Part shown: positions 1 to 9,308 of the stretch, in pieces
How the letters are laid out: each line of letters starts with the position of its first letter
Numbering within the stretch: the first letter of the stretch is position 1
Assembly (NCBI RefSeq): GCF_022539505.1
Contig: NC_061514.1
Coordinates: forward strand, 330,505,090 to 330,569,089
From: Lolium rigidum
Lineage: Eukaryota > Streptophyta > Magnoliopsida > Poales > Poaceae
DNA: 64,000 bases
Direction: 5' to 3'
Translations under genes and position numbers: made by a program
Notes under the pieces: model-generated
Seen by the model: the letters and a program-made list of their open reading frames with translations, nothing else
What the model was told of the DNA's origin: nothing
The model's database searches: none

Positions 1-801
1 CACTAACATAGAATGTCACGGTGTACAACAAAAAAATTATGTCAGAATTTTTTGACATTTTTAAAATTGTTTTTTAATTATTTTGTATAATAGGAGCATT
101 TGCTCCTATGAGCCAAAACGCCACCTCCCGATCAGAGATAGTATCTTGCTAGCTACTCATAGTAGATACACACAGAATGAAAACCCGTCACCGATGTGGC
201 ACAAGATTGGCTCCTTCTCTAGCGGCCACAAGAGTTGGGTGCAGCGTCTACAAGTCGTATGTAGGACTGCAGTAGGCTAGCTCGGAAGGAAATGACAGGA
301 TCAATAGCTAGCTGCTCGACGCGGCTCGCAACGGCGGCCGGCCTGGCTGGACGGGACGCGGTAGGCGGCTCGAACGGCGCTAGCAATAACTATGAGATTA
401 GCCCTATAATCGCAATCAAACAAGCCTAGTTAATTCCAGTTTTCGCTCCTCGCCTCTCCTCCCGATACGGCTCTTTTCTTATTGCCTCGAGGCAGAATAG
501 AAAAGGGATTAGCACATGTACTTTGAGCATCAACGAGAGCAAACCAAGAACACACAACACGAACTCAGTAGAGGATGAGCAGTACGGTAACTGGAGTAGC
601 AGTAGTATATATACAAATGTGTGAGAGAGGCAGATGCATGTTTAATAGCCATAAGCTGCATCATAGGTTTCCCTAACCAGAGTAGTAGAGCTCTTGGGCT
701 TCGTAGGCCAAAATATCGAAATCCACCAGGCTTGATGCGTAGGAGCCTAGATGGGCTTTGCTAACATGGCTTCTTTTAAATTGCAAAAGAAGAAGCTATA
801 G
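1..801. other. Unassigned intergenic DNA
   Basis: No convincing gene is seen. The first 80 bases are A/T rich and run into a short inverted repeat (GGAGCATTTGCTCC near 92), which may be the edge of an old repeat. Short open frames here have no recognisable domains. Confidence 0.5.
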
Positions 802-804
802 TTA

Positions 805-820
805 GAGCATCTCCACTCCT
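805..820. repeat. Orphan Harbinger-type terminal repeat
   Basis: GAGCATCTCCACTCC, preceded by TTA, matches the first 15 bases of the Harbinger element that begins at 834, only 29 bases further on. It looks like the surviving end of another element of the same family lying directly beside the intact one. Confidence 0.5.
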
Positions 821-833
821 TGGTGCCTGTTAA

Positions 834-2938
834 GAGCATCTCCACTCGTGCCCCCGTCGAGGCCCCCGGCGAGCGTTTTTTTCATCCGGACGGCAAAATT
901 CGGCCCAGTCGCGCCCCCGGTTCCTAGTTTTCGCCAGGATTTGGCCCTTCATCCATCCGGCGAGCCCACGCCACCCCCGGCCCCCCGGGGAGCGCTCGGG
1001 GACTCCGGACGAGTGAAAAGCGGGGAAGGGCCCGATCTGTCGGTGACTCGAAGCACGAACCCCACCGCCACGTCGCTCAAAATCTCCTCCACCCCTCGTA
1101 TCTCTCTCGCCGCCGGCACCACCCCGCCCGGCTCGTTGCCCCAATTCCGCCGCCCCTCCTTCCCGCCCTGCCTATATTCGCCGTCTTTCGACGACGAGCC
1201 TGTCTGGCTGCTCTTCCGCCGGCACTGTTTCCCGGCACCCTTGATCGTCGTCGCTCGCGGCTCGGGTTGCCTCGACCATGCCCGTCAGGTGTTCGTCCAT
1301 TTGCCTCGCCGGCCATGGACTCGGACGAAGAGGAGGAGGAGATGTTCGTCGAGCTTATGCAAGAAGAGATGGCAGCAGCCGCCCAAGACGACGAGCACAT
1401 GATGATCCTTGGTTGCTTGGCAAGCATGTACGCCGGACTGGCAACTCGTCGACGTGGTGGGTCGGCACGAGGTCGCCGGAAGTGCAAGCCGGGACGGCGA
1501 ATGGAGGGCTACTGCATGTTGTACGCCGACTACTGCGCCGACAATCCATTGCACGGTGAGAGTGTTTTTCGACGTCGTTTTCGGGATGAGCGAGAAAGCT
1601 ATTTCTGCAAATTGTGTATGCCATCCGCCACTTTGATCCCTACTTCGGATGCAAGACGGATTGCACTTGGTTTGGTTGGATTTTCGTCACTACGGAAGTG
1701 CACGAGTGGCTATGAGGATGCTGGCGTATGGAGCTCCCGGTGATACTGCAGTATGACTATCTTCGGATGGCGGAGTCCACCGCCCTTGATTGTTTCTACC
1801 GGTTCCGCAGGGCCGTCATAAGCAGCTGTTCGGGGACTATTACTTGAGATCACCCACTGTCGAAGACACTCGGGAGGATCCTTGCAACAAATGAAGCTAG
1901 GGTTTTCCGGGGATGCTTGGAAGCATTGACTCGCATGCATTGGCAATGGAAGAACTGTCCGTTTGCGTGGCGAGGGAATGTACAAGGGTCACAAAAGGCT
2001 GCACCGTGATAGCTTGAAGCAGTGGCTACCCATGATCTTTGGATTTGGCACTCTTTCTTTGGTATGCCTGGATCCAACAATGACATCAACGTCCTAAACT
2101 GCTCCCCGGTCTTTTCCAAGCATGTTGAGGGTCATGCTCCTCCGATGGACTATGTGATCAATGGTCGGCACTACAACAAAGGATACTACCTTGCAGACGG
2201 TATCTATCCAAAGTGGGCAACATTTGTGAAGACTATCTCCAACCCCGGCACCCCCAAACTTTGCGAGTTTGTCAAGAAACAAGAAGCTTGCCGAAAAGAC
2301 GTCGAGCGAGCATTTGGTGTCCTCCGAGCAGAGATTTGCGTCGTCCGGTTCCCCGCTATGACTTGGTCCAAAGATCAGATGTGGGAGGTGATGAACTCGC
2401 TGTGTGTGCCTACACAATATGATTATTGAAGATGAGCGAAAAGCATCCGGTTCCTACGGCTGAGCAAGAAGCACCATATGAGAGAGAGGGTCCTCTTGCA
2501 CAGCCTAATCACCAGGTGCCTCCATCATGGGCCGCCTTCTTTGCTATGCGCCAGGAGATTCGAGACTCTACAATGCATCAGCTGCTGCAAGATGATCTGG
2601 TGGAGCACATATGGAGGCTCCGAGGCAACGCCGACGCCAACTAGTCTGTCTTAATTTGTTTGAAAAATTGTGAAATTGTGTGCTTCATTTGTTTCAGCAC
2701 TTGTTAAACATTGTACTGATTATCGCCGAATTTGTTTCCGCAATTTTCGTACTCTTGTTTGCCGAACTTGTTAAATTTTATGTTGAATTTGTTTGAAATA
2801 TGTCAAATGGTCGAGGTTGGGGGTTTCCTGCCGGGGGACGGCTGGAACTTCGGCGCTCCCCACGCTAAATCTTCATCCAATCCGGACAAAAATTTCGCCG
2901 AATTTGGGCGTGGGGAGCGCCAACGAGTGGGGATGCTC
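834..2938 (+). mobile_element. PIF/Harbinger DNA transposon, full length
   Basis: The left end reads GAGCATCTCCACTCGTGCCCC and the right end finishes CGAGTGGGGATGCTC, so the termini are inverted copies of GAGCATCTCCACTCG. The direct trinucleotide TAA lies at 831-833 and again at 2939-2941, the TWA-type target duplication expected of PIF/Harbinger. The 2.1 kb interior carries one transposase reading frame, now broken. No separate ORF1 (SANT/Myb-like) gene is visible, so even an intact copy might have needed ORF1 protein from elsewhere. Confidence 0.9.
1315..2429 (+). pseudogene. Harbinger transposase (HARBI1/DDE_Tnp_4-like), broken
   Basis: The likely original start is the ATG at 1315, opening with a run of acidic residues (MDSDEEEEEM), typical of grass Harbinger transposases. 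The N-terminal part stays open to about 1560, with VFRRRFR just before the first break. Frame changes then scatter the rest over several frames between about 1580 and 2020. The C-terminal catalytic part is open at 2022-2429: LWIWHSFFGMPGSNNDIN (second catalytic Asp), then [14 protein letters not shown], then RKDVERAFGVLRAE (catalytic Glu). A GSID remnant near 1920 keeps the first Asp position. The protein would be a nuclear endonuclease-type transposase. At least two frameshifts make it inactive. Confidence 0.85.
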
Positions 2939-2941
2939 TAA

Positions 2942-3854
2942 GCGCTGAACTTCTAGTCATTCCTAACTAGGTCAGCTGCCGATTTAAACTGCAGACAAAA
3001 TTTAGGCAGAATTGAACAAAATCTGGCTAAAATATAGGCTAACCGCAGGGATTTCATTAATTATAGGCGAGTTCGATAGATTTTCTATAAGGGAATAATT
3101 AATACAAAATTTTACGTGTAGTTCTTCTGATCAAAATTGTGGATATCACCGACTCGGAATGAAAAACAGTGAAATTTCAATGTCTGATAGAAATTGTGCA
3201 TCGTCTCTTCCGATTGCTATGACTTTGTCTGCCCGCTGAGGAGTAGAATACTTCCAGCGTCTAAAGCATTTGAACTCGAAGGTATCCATGATATGTTTAA
3301 TGTTCCTTCTTTTTACATGAGCATTATTACACTGGCATGGTTCGAACGTTTGGATGTTCAGAGATAACAAGATCTTCAAGGATGAAGTTCGTACACTTTT
3401 TCTTTAAGAACCCGTAGGAGATTTGGGCGTCACTGTATTAGGATCAAAACGATAAAATGATACAACATCATTCAACCAAGGAAACAGACCACCGAGATGC
3501 CGAGCAACAACTTTGTGTGGCTAGTCTACCATGTAAGTATGTAACGACAGGCTACTCGATGTCTCTCAAACGCCCACCTCTACGTCTAAAGCTAAGCCAA
3601 AGAGACCACTCCTCACCATGGAAAAAAATAGCGCGCTATTCTAATGCTAATAGCACGCTATAGCATATCTGGAGATGCTACGATATTTCAGCGGTATAGC
3701 GCGCTATTTGCGGTAATAGCATACTATAGCATGCTAATAGCGTATTTTTAGACCCACGCTATTTTATTATAGCGAGCTATTTTTTTCCTTGCTCACAAAT
3801 GTAATCCAACACCCTAGGGCACGTATAGAGACAGCATCGAACACCTGGGCATTA
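2942..3854. other. Unassigned DNA between Harbinger elements
   Basis: Nothing recognisable as a gene. Short frames (for example minus strand 3146-3379) have no known domain. The last part holds the palindrome-rich tract listed separately. Confidence 0.5.
3628..3779. repeat. Palindromic TAGCGCGCTA / GCTATAGC tract
   Basis: About 150 bases are built from overlapping short palindromes: GCGCGCTATT, AGCACGCTATAGCAT, TATAGCGCGCTATT, TACTATAGCATGC and TTATAGCGAGCTATT. The tract is self-complementary in several registers and contains no reading frame. It could be the end of an old MITE or a structure-forming tract. The assignment is uncertain. Confidence 0.55.
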
Positions 3855-5271
3855 GGGCATCTCCAGCGGCGCGACGCAAACGGTCGTTGAGCGACCGTTT
3901 TCATCCGCCGTGACCGGAAATGCGTCTGGGCCCTGCTCCAGCGGGGCGACCAAAGTGACCGAGCCGTCCGCGGAGACGCAAACCTGGCCCAAATATGCGC
4001 CAGGTTTGCGTCTCCGCGGACGCTCGACGGTCGCGCCGAGTCTCCGCCAAAAAAGACGTAGGACCCGCGCGTCAGTGGCTGGAGGCCGATATTATTCCCG
4101 CCACTGGCCATTCCCCGCGCGAAATTACAAACTAGACCGGCGCGAGCAGTCCGAAAGCGATGGAAGAGTCCCTCCGGAAAAGATGGAACTACATCAAACA
4201 AGAGACAAGCAAGCCTCGCGCGGCGGTTGAACATGCTATTAACAACCCCCGTAAGCGGTACACCGGCATCATGGATAGTGGTAAACACGATACAACCATC
4301 ATCATTCTACACAATTTGCAATCATTGTATGTACATCATTGGCGGCTATGATCGTGCAGGTATCCCGCGCCTTTGGAGAAGTTCAGTAGGCGACGCATAA
4401 GAAGGGCTTCCATATGATCCATTGTTGGGAGGTGCTCAAAGACAACAACAAGTGGATAATAAGCTTTGCGGCCTACCAAGAAGCCGTGAAGAATGAGGCA
4501 CGACGGTCACCCTCGACGGCGAAGACGACGATCAAGGCCCGTCCGGCCCTTCCACCTCGTCCACGAGACCATAAGGCTACCAAGGCCGATCTTGTCCGGG
4601 AGGCGCAGGCCATTGCGTTCACGCAGAGCATGGAGAAGATAATGGCCGCCAATCGTGCCGCCTTGGCTGCTAGGGACGAGAAGAGGCGTCTAGAAAAAGA
4701 GGCCGCAGCTGCCATCTACCACAACCTCGCGAAAGAGGTAATTGAGATCCAGAAGGCAGACTCCGAGGCCAAATTGCTTGACGCCGAGGCTAGGAGGATG
4801 GACGCCAAGGCCAAGATCCTTGCATAGGACACTAGGATCATGCTAGCCGACTTGAGCAACGTCGACGATGACACCAGGGCCTGGTTCATCAAGAGGCGTG
4901 CCGAAATCCGCGTGCGAGACGCCTGATCGCCGGCGCCATGCGACCAGCACCTTGGCCTCCTTTTGATATTTTTATTGTTGTTCAGGCCTTGTTGTGCCCC
5001 CTTTGGACTCCACTTTGCGCCGTGACATGTGCAAAGTGTGATGAACTTGTTTCAGCCCTCGGCTTGCGGCTGTAAAATTTCGTGCAAATGTAGTTTCGTG
5101 CCCCAATTTGGACACCAATTTTTGAATTCTCGCCTGCGCCGAATTTGCGCCGCTGGAGCTAGGCCCAGACGCAAACGGACGCGCGACCATTTTCGCGTCC
5201 GCCAGGCGACGCAAACGGACACCCGCGAACATTTTGGATGTCAGAAATGCGTCACGCCGCTGGAGATGCCC
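3855..5271 (+). mobile_element. PIF/Harbinger element carrying only an ORF1 remnant
   Basis: The left end GGGCATCTCCAGCGGCG is matched perfectly by the inverted right end CGCCGCTGGAGATGCCC. TTA flanks both sides (3852-3854 and 5272-5274). Subterminal DNA is rich in GACGCAAACGG repeats in both orientations. The interior holds a Myb/SANT-type ORF1 remnant and no transposase. The right-hand TTA is also the left-hand TTA of the next element. Confidence 0.88.
4160..4827 (+). pseudogene. Harbinger ORF1 (Myb/SANT, NAM-associated-like) remnant
   Basis: Two pieces are visible. The first (4160-4351) has the SLRKRWNYIKQE segment that follows the SANT domain in plant Harbinger ORF1 and related NAM-associated proteins. 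The second (4414-4827, ATG start, 137 aa) begins MIHCWEVLKDNNKWI, the usual HCW-LLKD-KW motif. It continues as an Ala/Lys/Glu-rich coiled-coil-like tail (AAIYHNLAKEVIEIQKADSEA) ending at a stop. The frames differ and the N-terminal SANT domain is not intact, so the gene is degraded. In PIF/Harbinger systems ORF1 binds DNA and helps bring transposase to the nucleus. Confidence 0.65.
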
Positions 5272-5274
5272 TTA

Positions 5275-6899
5275 GGGCATCTCCAACCGGGCGACCCATC
5301 CCGCGCCCGCGCGTCCGGATGGGTCGAAACAGACAAAACCGCGGCCCAGCGCGCGGACCCATCCCTGAAACGGATGGCCGCGCGTCCGGGACGACCCAGA
5401 CCCGGCCCAAATATTGGACGCAGTTTGCGTGGCCACGGACGCGAAAGGCTGGTCGCTCGCGGCCTCCCTTGTCCGCCCCCGGCCCGCCCGTCCGCGCTCC
5501 CAAAACACAAGCCCGTCGCACACATCTCCCCACCGCTCCGCCGCCACCCACGGACCGGCGATTTGGGGAGCGCGTCGCCGCCGGCCATCGTCGGCCGAGA
5601 CGCCGGCAAGCGGGGCGGAAGCATAGGTCGAGGTCCCGCGCTGCTTTCGCAGCGTCGTAGCAGAGTCGGAGGACGCCGCCGCCGGCGCCTGTTGTCCTCT
5701 CACCGCCGCGACACCTCCCGCCGTTCGCCGGCTGCGCGCCGTCTGCGCCGGAGGTGAGCTCTCCCGCACCGTGTTCCTGCACCGGACGTCGGCTCGAGAC
5801 GCCGCTCGCAGGTCCCTACGTAAGCATTTGGATCGCCTCCGCCTCGCGAGGTGTTCGTTCAAATGCTCGAACTAAAATGTGTCCCTTTTCGCATCATGGT
5901 GGACAGCGACGACGAGTACTACTTCAAGAACTTCATCGACACGCCGTCGAAGAGGAGTCCGACGACGAATTTTTCACGGATGCTGCGCTGCTCATCCACG
6001 AGCACATCGTCTCGCAAATCCCCGTGCATCGGGGGTCCTTGCCAGCGCGCGGCCGCCTTGGACCGCAAAGAGAACGCGGCCACGACCAGCTCTACAACGA
6101 CTACTTCAAACCCAAGCCATTGTTCGTGCCGCCCATGTTTCGCCGTCAAGCTCGGATGACCAGAGCCATTGCTCCGCCTGGATAATGGATGCCGTGAAGA
6201 TCTACGACGACTACTTCGTAGCGAAAGTGGATGCAATTGGCAAGGTAGGCCTCTCTTCGTGCCAGAATGCACGGCAGCGATTAGGATGCTCGCATATGGC
6301 GCGTTTGCCGGTGTTCGTAGATGAGTACACGCGCATGAGTGAGTCAACCGGCTTGGAATCGATGTACGAGGTCTGACAGAGCGGGTTGATCGGTTCGTTC
6401 GGAGAACAAGCACCTCCGGCAACCTAATCCGCAGAGGACACAGCTCGTCTGCTGTCGATCAACGCTTCCGGGGTTTTCCGGGATGCTTGGCAAGCATAGA
6501 TCGCATGCACTCGGAGTGGAAGAACTCGCCCTTTGGTTGGCGGGGGTATACAAGCCGCCATTCGCGAGGGGTGCACAGTCATTCTTGAAGCTGCGTTGCT
6601 TCCCATGACACATGGATTTGGCACTGATTCTTCGGAATGGCTGGCTCGCACAATGACATCAATGTGCTGCAGCGCGCTCCGTGTTTGATAGGCTAGCGTG
6701 CGGCCGCTCCCCGATGTGGATTTTGAGATCAATGGCCACCACTACACGAAGGGGTACTACCTTGCCGATGGTATCTATCCACCTTGGGCTACACTCGTGA
6801 ACACAATCCGAAACCCCAACTCGAGAGCAGAGGCAAAGTTTGCCAAAGAGCCGAGGCAGCCCGGGAAGATGTCGACGCGGCGGCTGGCATCCTCCAAGC
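5275..6899 (+). mobile_element. PIF/Harbinger element, right end lost at gap
   Basis: Directly after the shared TTA (5272-5274) a new terminal repeat begins, GGGCATCTCCAACCGGGCGACCC. Its first 190 bases resemble the inverted right end of the element at 44886-46746, so the two belong to the same or a sister subfamily. A broken transposase follows. The right terminus is not seen; it lies in or beyond the N run, and unrelated retroelement DNA follows the gap. Confidence 0.8.
5896..6899 (+). pseudogene. Harbinger transposase (DDE_Tnp_4-like), broken
   Basis: The original start is probably the ATG at 5896 (MVDSDDEYYFKN). The rest is scattered over frames by indels: ALLIHEHIVSQIP, YNDYFKPKPLF, then KIYDDYFVAKVDAIGKVGLSS, then RMSESTGLESMYEV, then the catalytic region with the NDIN second-Asp motif near 6653 and [20 protein letters not shown] around 6720-6780. 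The catalytic Glu segment ([10 protein letters not shown]) lies at the edge of the N run. Several frameshifts make this a pseudogene. Confidence 0.8.
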
Positions 6900-6999
6900 N
6901 NNNNNNNNNNNNNNNNNNNNNNNNNNNNNNNNNNNNNNNNNNNNNNNNNNNNNNNNNNNNNNNNNNNNNNNNNNNNNNNNNNNNNNNNNNNNNNNNNNN
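6900..6999. other. Assembly gap (100 N)
   Basis: One hundred consecutive N, so the real gap length is unknown. The right end of the Harbinger element and the left boundary of the following retroelement are hidden here. Confidence 1.
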
Positions 7000-7693
7000 A
7001 ATAAGAAAGCTCCCCAAGGTTCGTGCACAATTTATAATGTTTGCATGTGAATACAATATGCACAAACATGGAATCCTTACTCCCTATATATCATTTAGAA
7101 CACAACAAGGATAAAGAGAATATGCTTATCAAGAACAACTTGAGTCCAACAATTACGAGATATGAGTGCATGAAGAAAATAAATAAACCAAGCACTCATA
7201 AATCTTCTTTACCAATAACACTAAAATCAAGAGGATAAGAAGATAGTTGGCAAAGAACAAGGATATCAAGGTGATGGATTAACTCTCTTATGTATATGAG
7301 TTTCTAAAGTGGACAAAGTGATCCATAAAGAAACATGCACACACAAGAGGTTAACAAAATAGATAAGACGAGATATCCAAGATGAAGTCATAAAATATAC
7401 CAAAGGATGTTTGCTTAAGAAGCATATATAGCCTATGGCTCCAATTTTCACTTATGGTATATATGAATGAACTTCAACCAAGTTAAACCTCAAAAACATT
7501 ACAACTAACAATAAGGGAAGTAGAGCTAGTTGGAGTGTTTTGAGAAAGGCAACAAGTATCACAAATACGGATTTATTTCACAAATTCATCAATATTGCAC
7601 ACAAGAGCTCTTTGAGGAATTGATATGCAATAAATTGCTAGAGGGCATATTTGTGATAGGTGAATCATAAAATATGATATATATATAACCTAT
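7000..7693. mobile_element. Left part of AT-rich retroelement interior split by element A
   Basis: AT-rich non-coding DNA, interrupted at 7693 by retrotransposon A and resuming at 15848; the CCTAT duplication at the junctions proves continuity. The style (long A-rich tracts) matches 15848-18153. Without LTRs in view it cannot be classed further. Confidence 0.5.
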
Positions 7694-9292
7694 TGATGGC
7701 GTGTATTTCACACGTTCGTTGGGCAACCCCAAGAGGAAGGTATGATGCGCACAGCAGCAAGTTTTCCCTCAGAAAGAAACCAAGGTTTATCGAACCAGGA
7801 GGAGCCAAGAAGCACGTTGAAGGTTGATGGCGGCGGGATGTAGTGCGGCGCAACACCGGAGATTCCGGCGCCAACGTGGAACCCGCACAACACAACCAAA
7901 GTACTTTGCCCCAACGAAACAGTGAGGTTGTCAATCTCACCGGCTTGCTGTAACAAAGGATTAACCGTATTGTGTGGAAGATGATTGTTTGCAGAGAAAA
8001 CAGTAAAAACAAGTATTGCAGCAGATTTGTATTTCAGTATTAAAGAATGGACCGGGGTCCACAGTTCACTAGAGGTGTCTCTCCCATAAGATAAAAGCAT
8101 GTTGGGTGAACAAATTACAGTCGGGCAATTGACAAATAGAGAGGGCATAACAATGCACATACATGACATGATAAGTATAGTGAGATTTAATTGGGCATTA
8201 CGACAAAGTACATAGACCGCCATGCAACTGCATCTATGCCTAAAAAGTCCACCTTCAGGTTATCATCCGAACCCCCTCCAGTATTAAGTTGCTAACAACA
8301 GACAATTGCATTAAGTATGGTGCGTAATGTAATCAACAACTACATCCTCGGACATAGCGCCAATGTTTTATCCCTAGTGGCAACAGCACAACACAACCTT
8401 AGAACTTTCTCGTCATCGTCCCAGGTGTCAATGCAGGCATGAACCCACTATCGAGCATAAGTACTCCCTCTTGGAGTTAAAAGTAAAAACTTGGCCAGAG
8501 CCTCTACTAGTAACGGAGAGCATGCAAGATCATAAACAACACATGTGTAATAACTTGATAATTAACATGACATGGTATTCTCTATCCATCGGATCCCGAC
8601 AAACACAACATATAGAACTACAGATAGATGATCTTGATCATGTTAGGCAGCTCACAAGATCCAACAATGAAGCACAATGAGGAGAAGACAACCATCTAGC
8701 TACTGCTATGGACCCATAGTCTAGGGGTGAACTACTCACTCATCACTCCGGAGGCGACCATGGCGGTGTAGAGTCCTCCGGGAGATGAATCCCCTCTCCG
8801 GCAGGGTGCCGGAGGAGATCTCCAGAATCCCCCGAGATGGGATCGGCGGCGGCGGCGTCTCAGTAAGGTTTTCCGTATCGTGGTTTTTCGCATCAGGGGT
8901 TTCGCGACGGAGGCTTTAAGTAGGCGGAAGGGCAACGTGGGGGGCCACACGGGGGCCCCACACCACAGGTCGGCGCGGCCAAGGGCTGGGCCGTGCCGCC
9001 CTATGGTGGCAGCCCCTCGTGGCCCCACTTCGTATGTTCTTCGGTCTTCTGGAAGCTCCGTGGAAAAATAGGCCCCTGGGTCTTCGTTTCGTCCAATTCC
9101 GAGAATATTTCGTTACTAGGATTTCTGAAACCAAAAACAGCAGAAAACAGGAACCGGCACTTCGGCATCTTGTTAATAGGTTAGTCCCGAGAAAATGCAC
9201 GAATATGACATAAAGTGTGCATAAAACATGTAGGTATCATCAATAATATGGCATAGAACATAAGAAATTATCGATACGTCGGAGACGTATCA
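7694..9292 (-). repeat. 3' LTR of element A
   Basis: 1599 bp. On the minus strand it begins TGATACGTCTCCGACGTATC, an inverted repeat within the terminus, and ends CACGCCATCA. It lies next to the purine tract at 9293-9308. It contains a 171-codon open frame at 7708-8223 on the plus-oriented LTR complement (see findings). Confidence 0.92.
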
Positions 9293-9308
9293 AGCATCCC
9301 CAAGCTTA
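9293..9308 (-). other. Polypurine-type tract of element A
   Basis: On the minus strand TAAGCTTGGGGATGCT abuts the 3' LTR, the position of the plus-strand primer. The same motif occurs twice more inside the element (11227-11242 and near 11170-11185). Confidence 0.7.

Noticed and set aside
848..1402. GC-rich 184-codon open frame on the plus strand and overlapping minus frames near the Harbinger left end
   Set aside because: All frames are open because of high GC; only the frame starting at 1315 matches transposase. The others are shadows.
5029..5862. Several long overlapping frames on both strands (up to 242 codons)
   Set aside because: They lie in GC-rich Harbinger subterminal DNA, cross the junction of two elements and have no domain.
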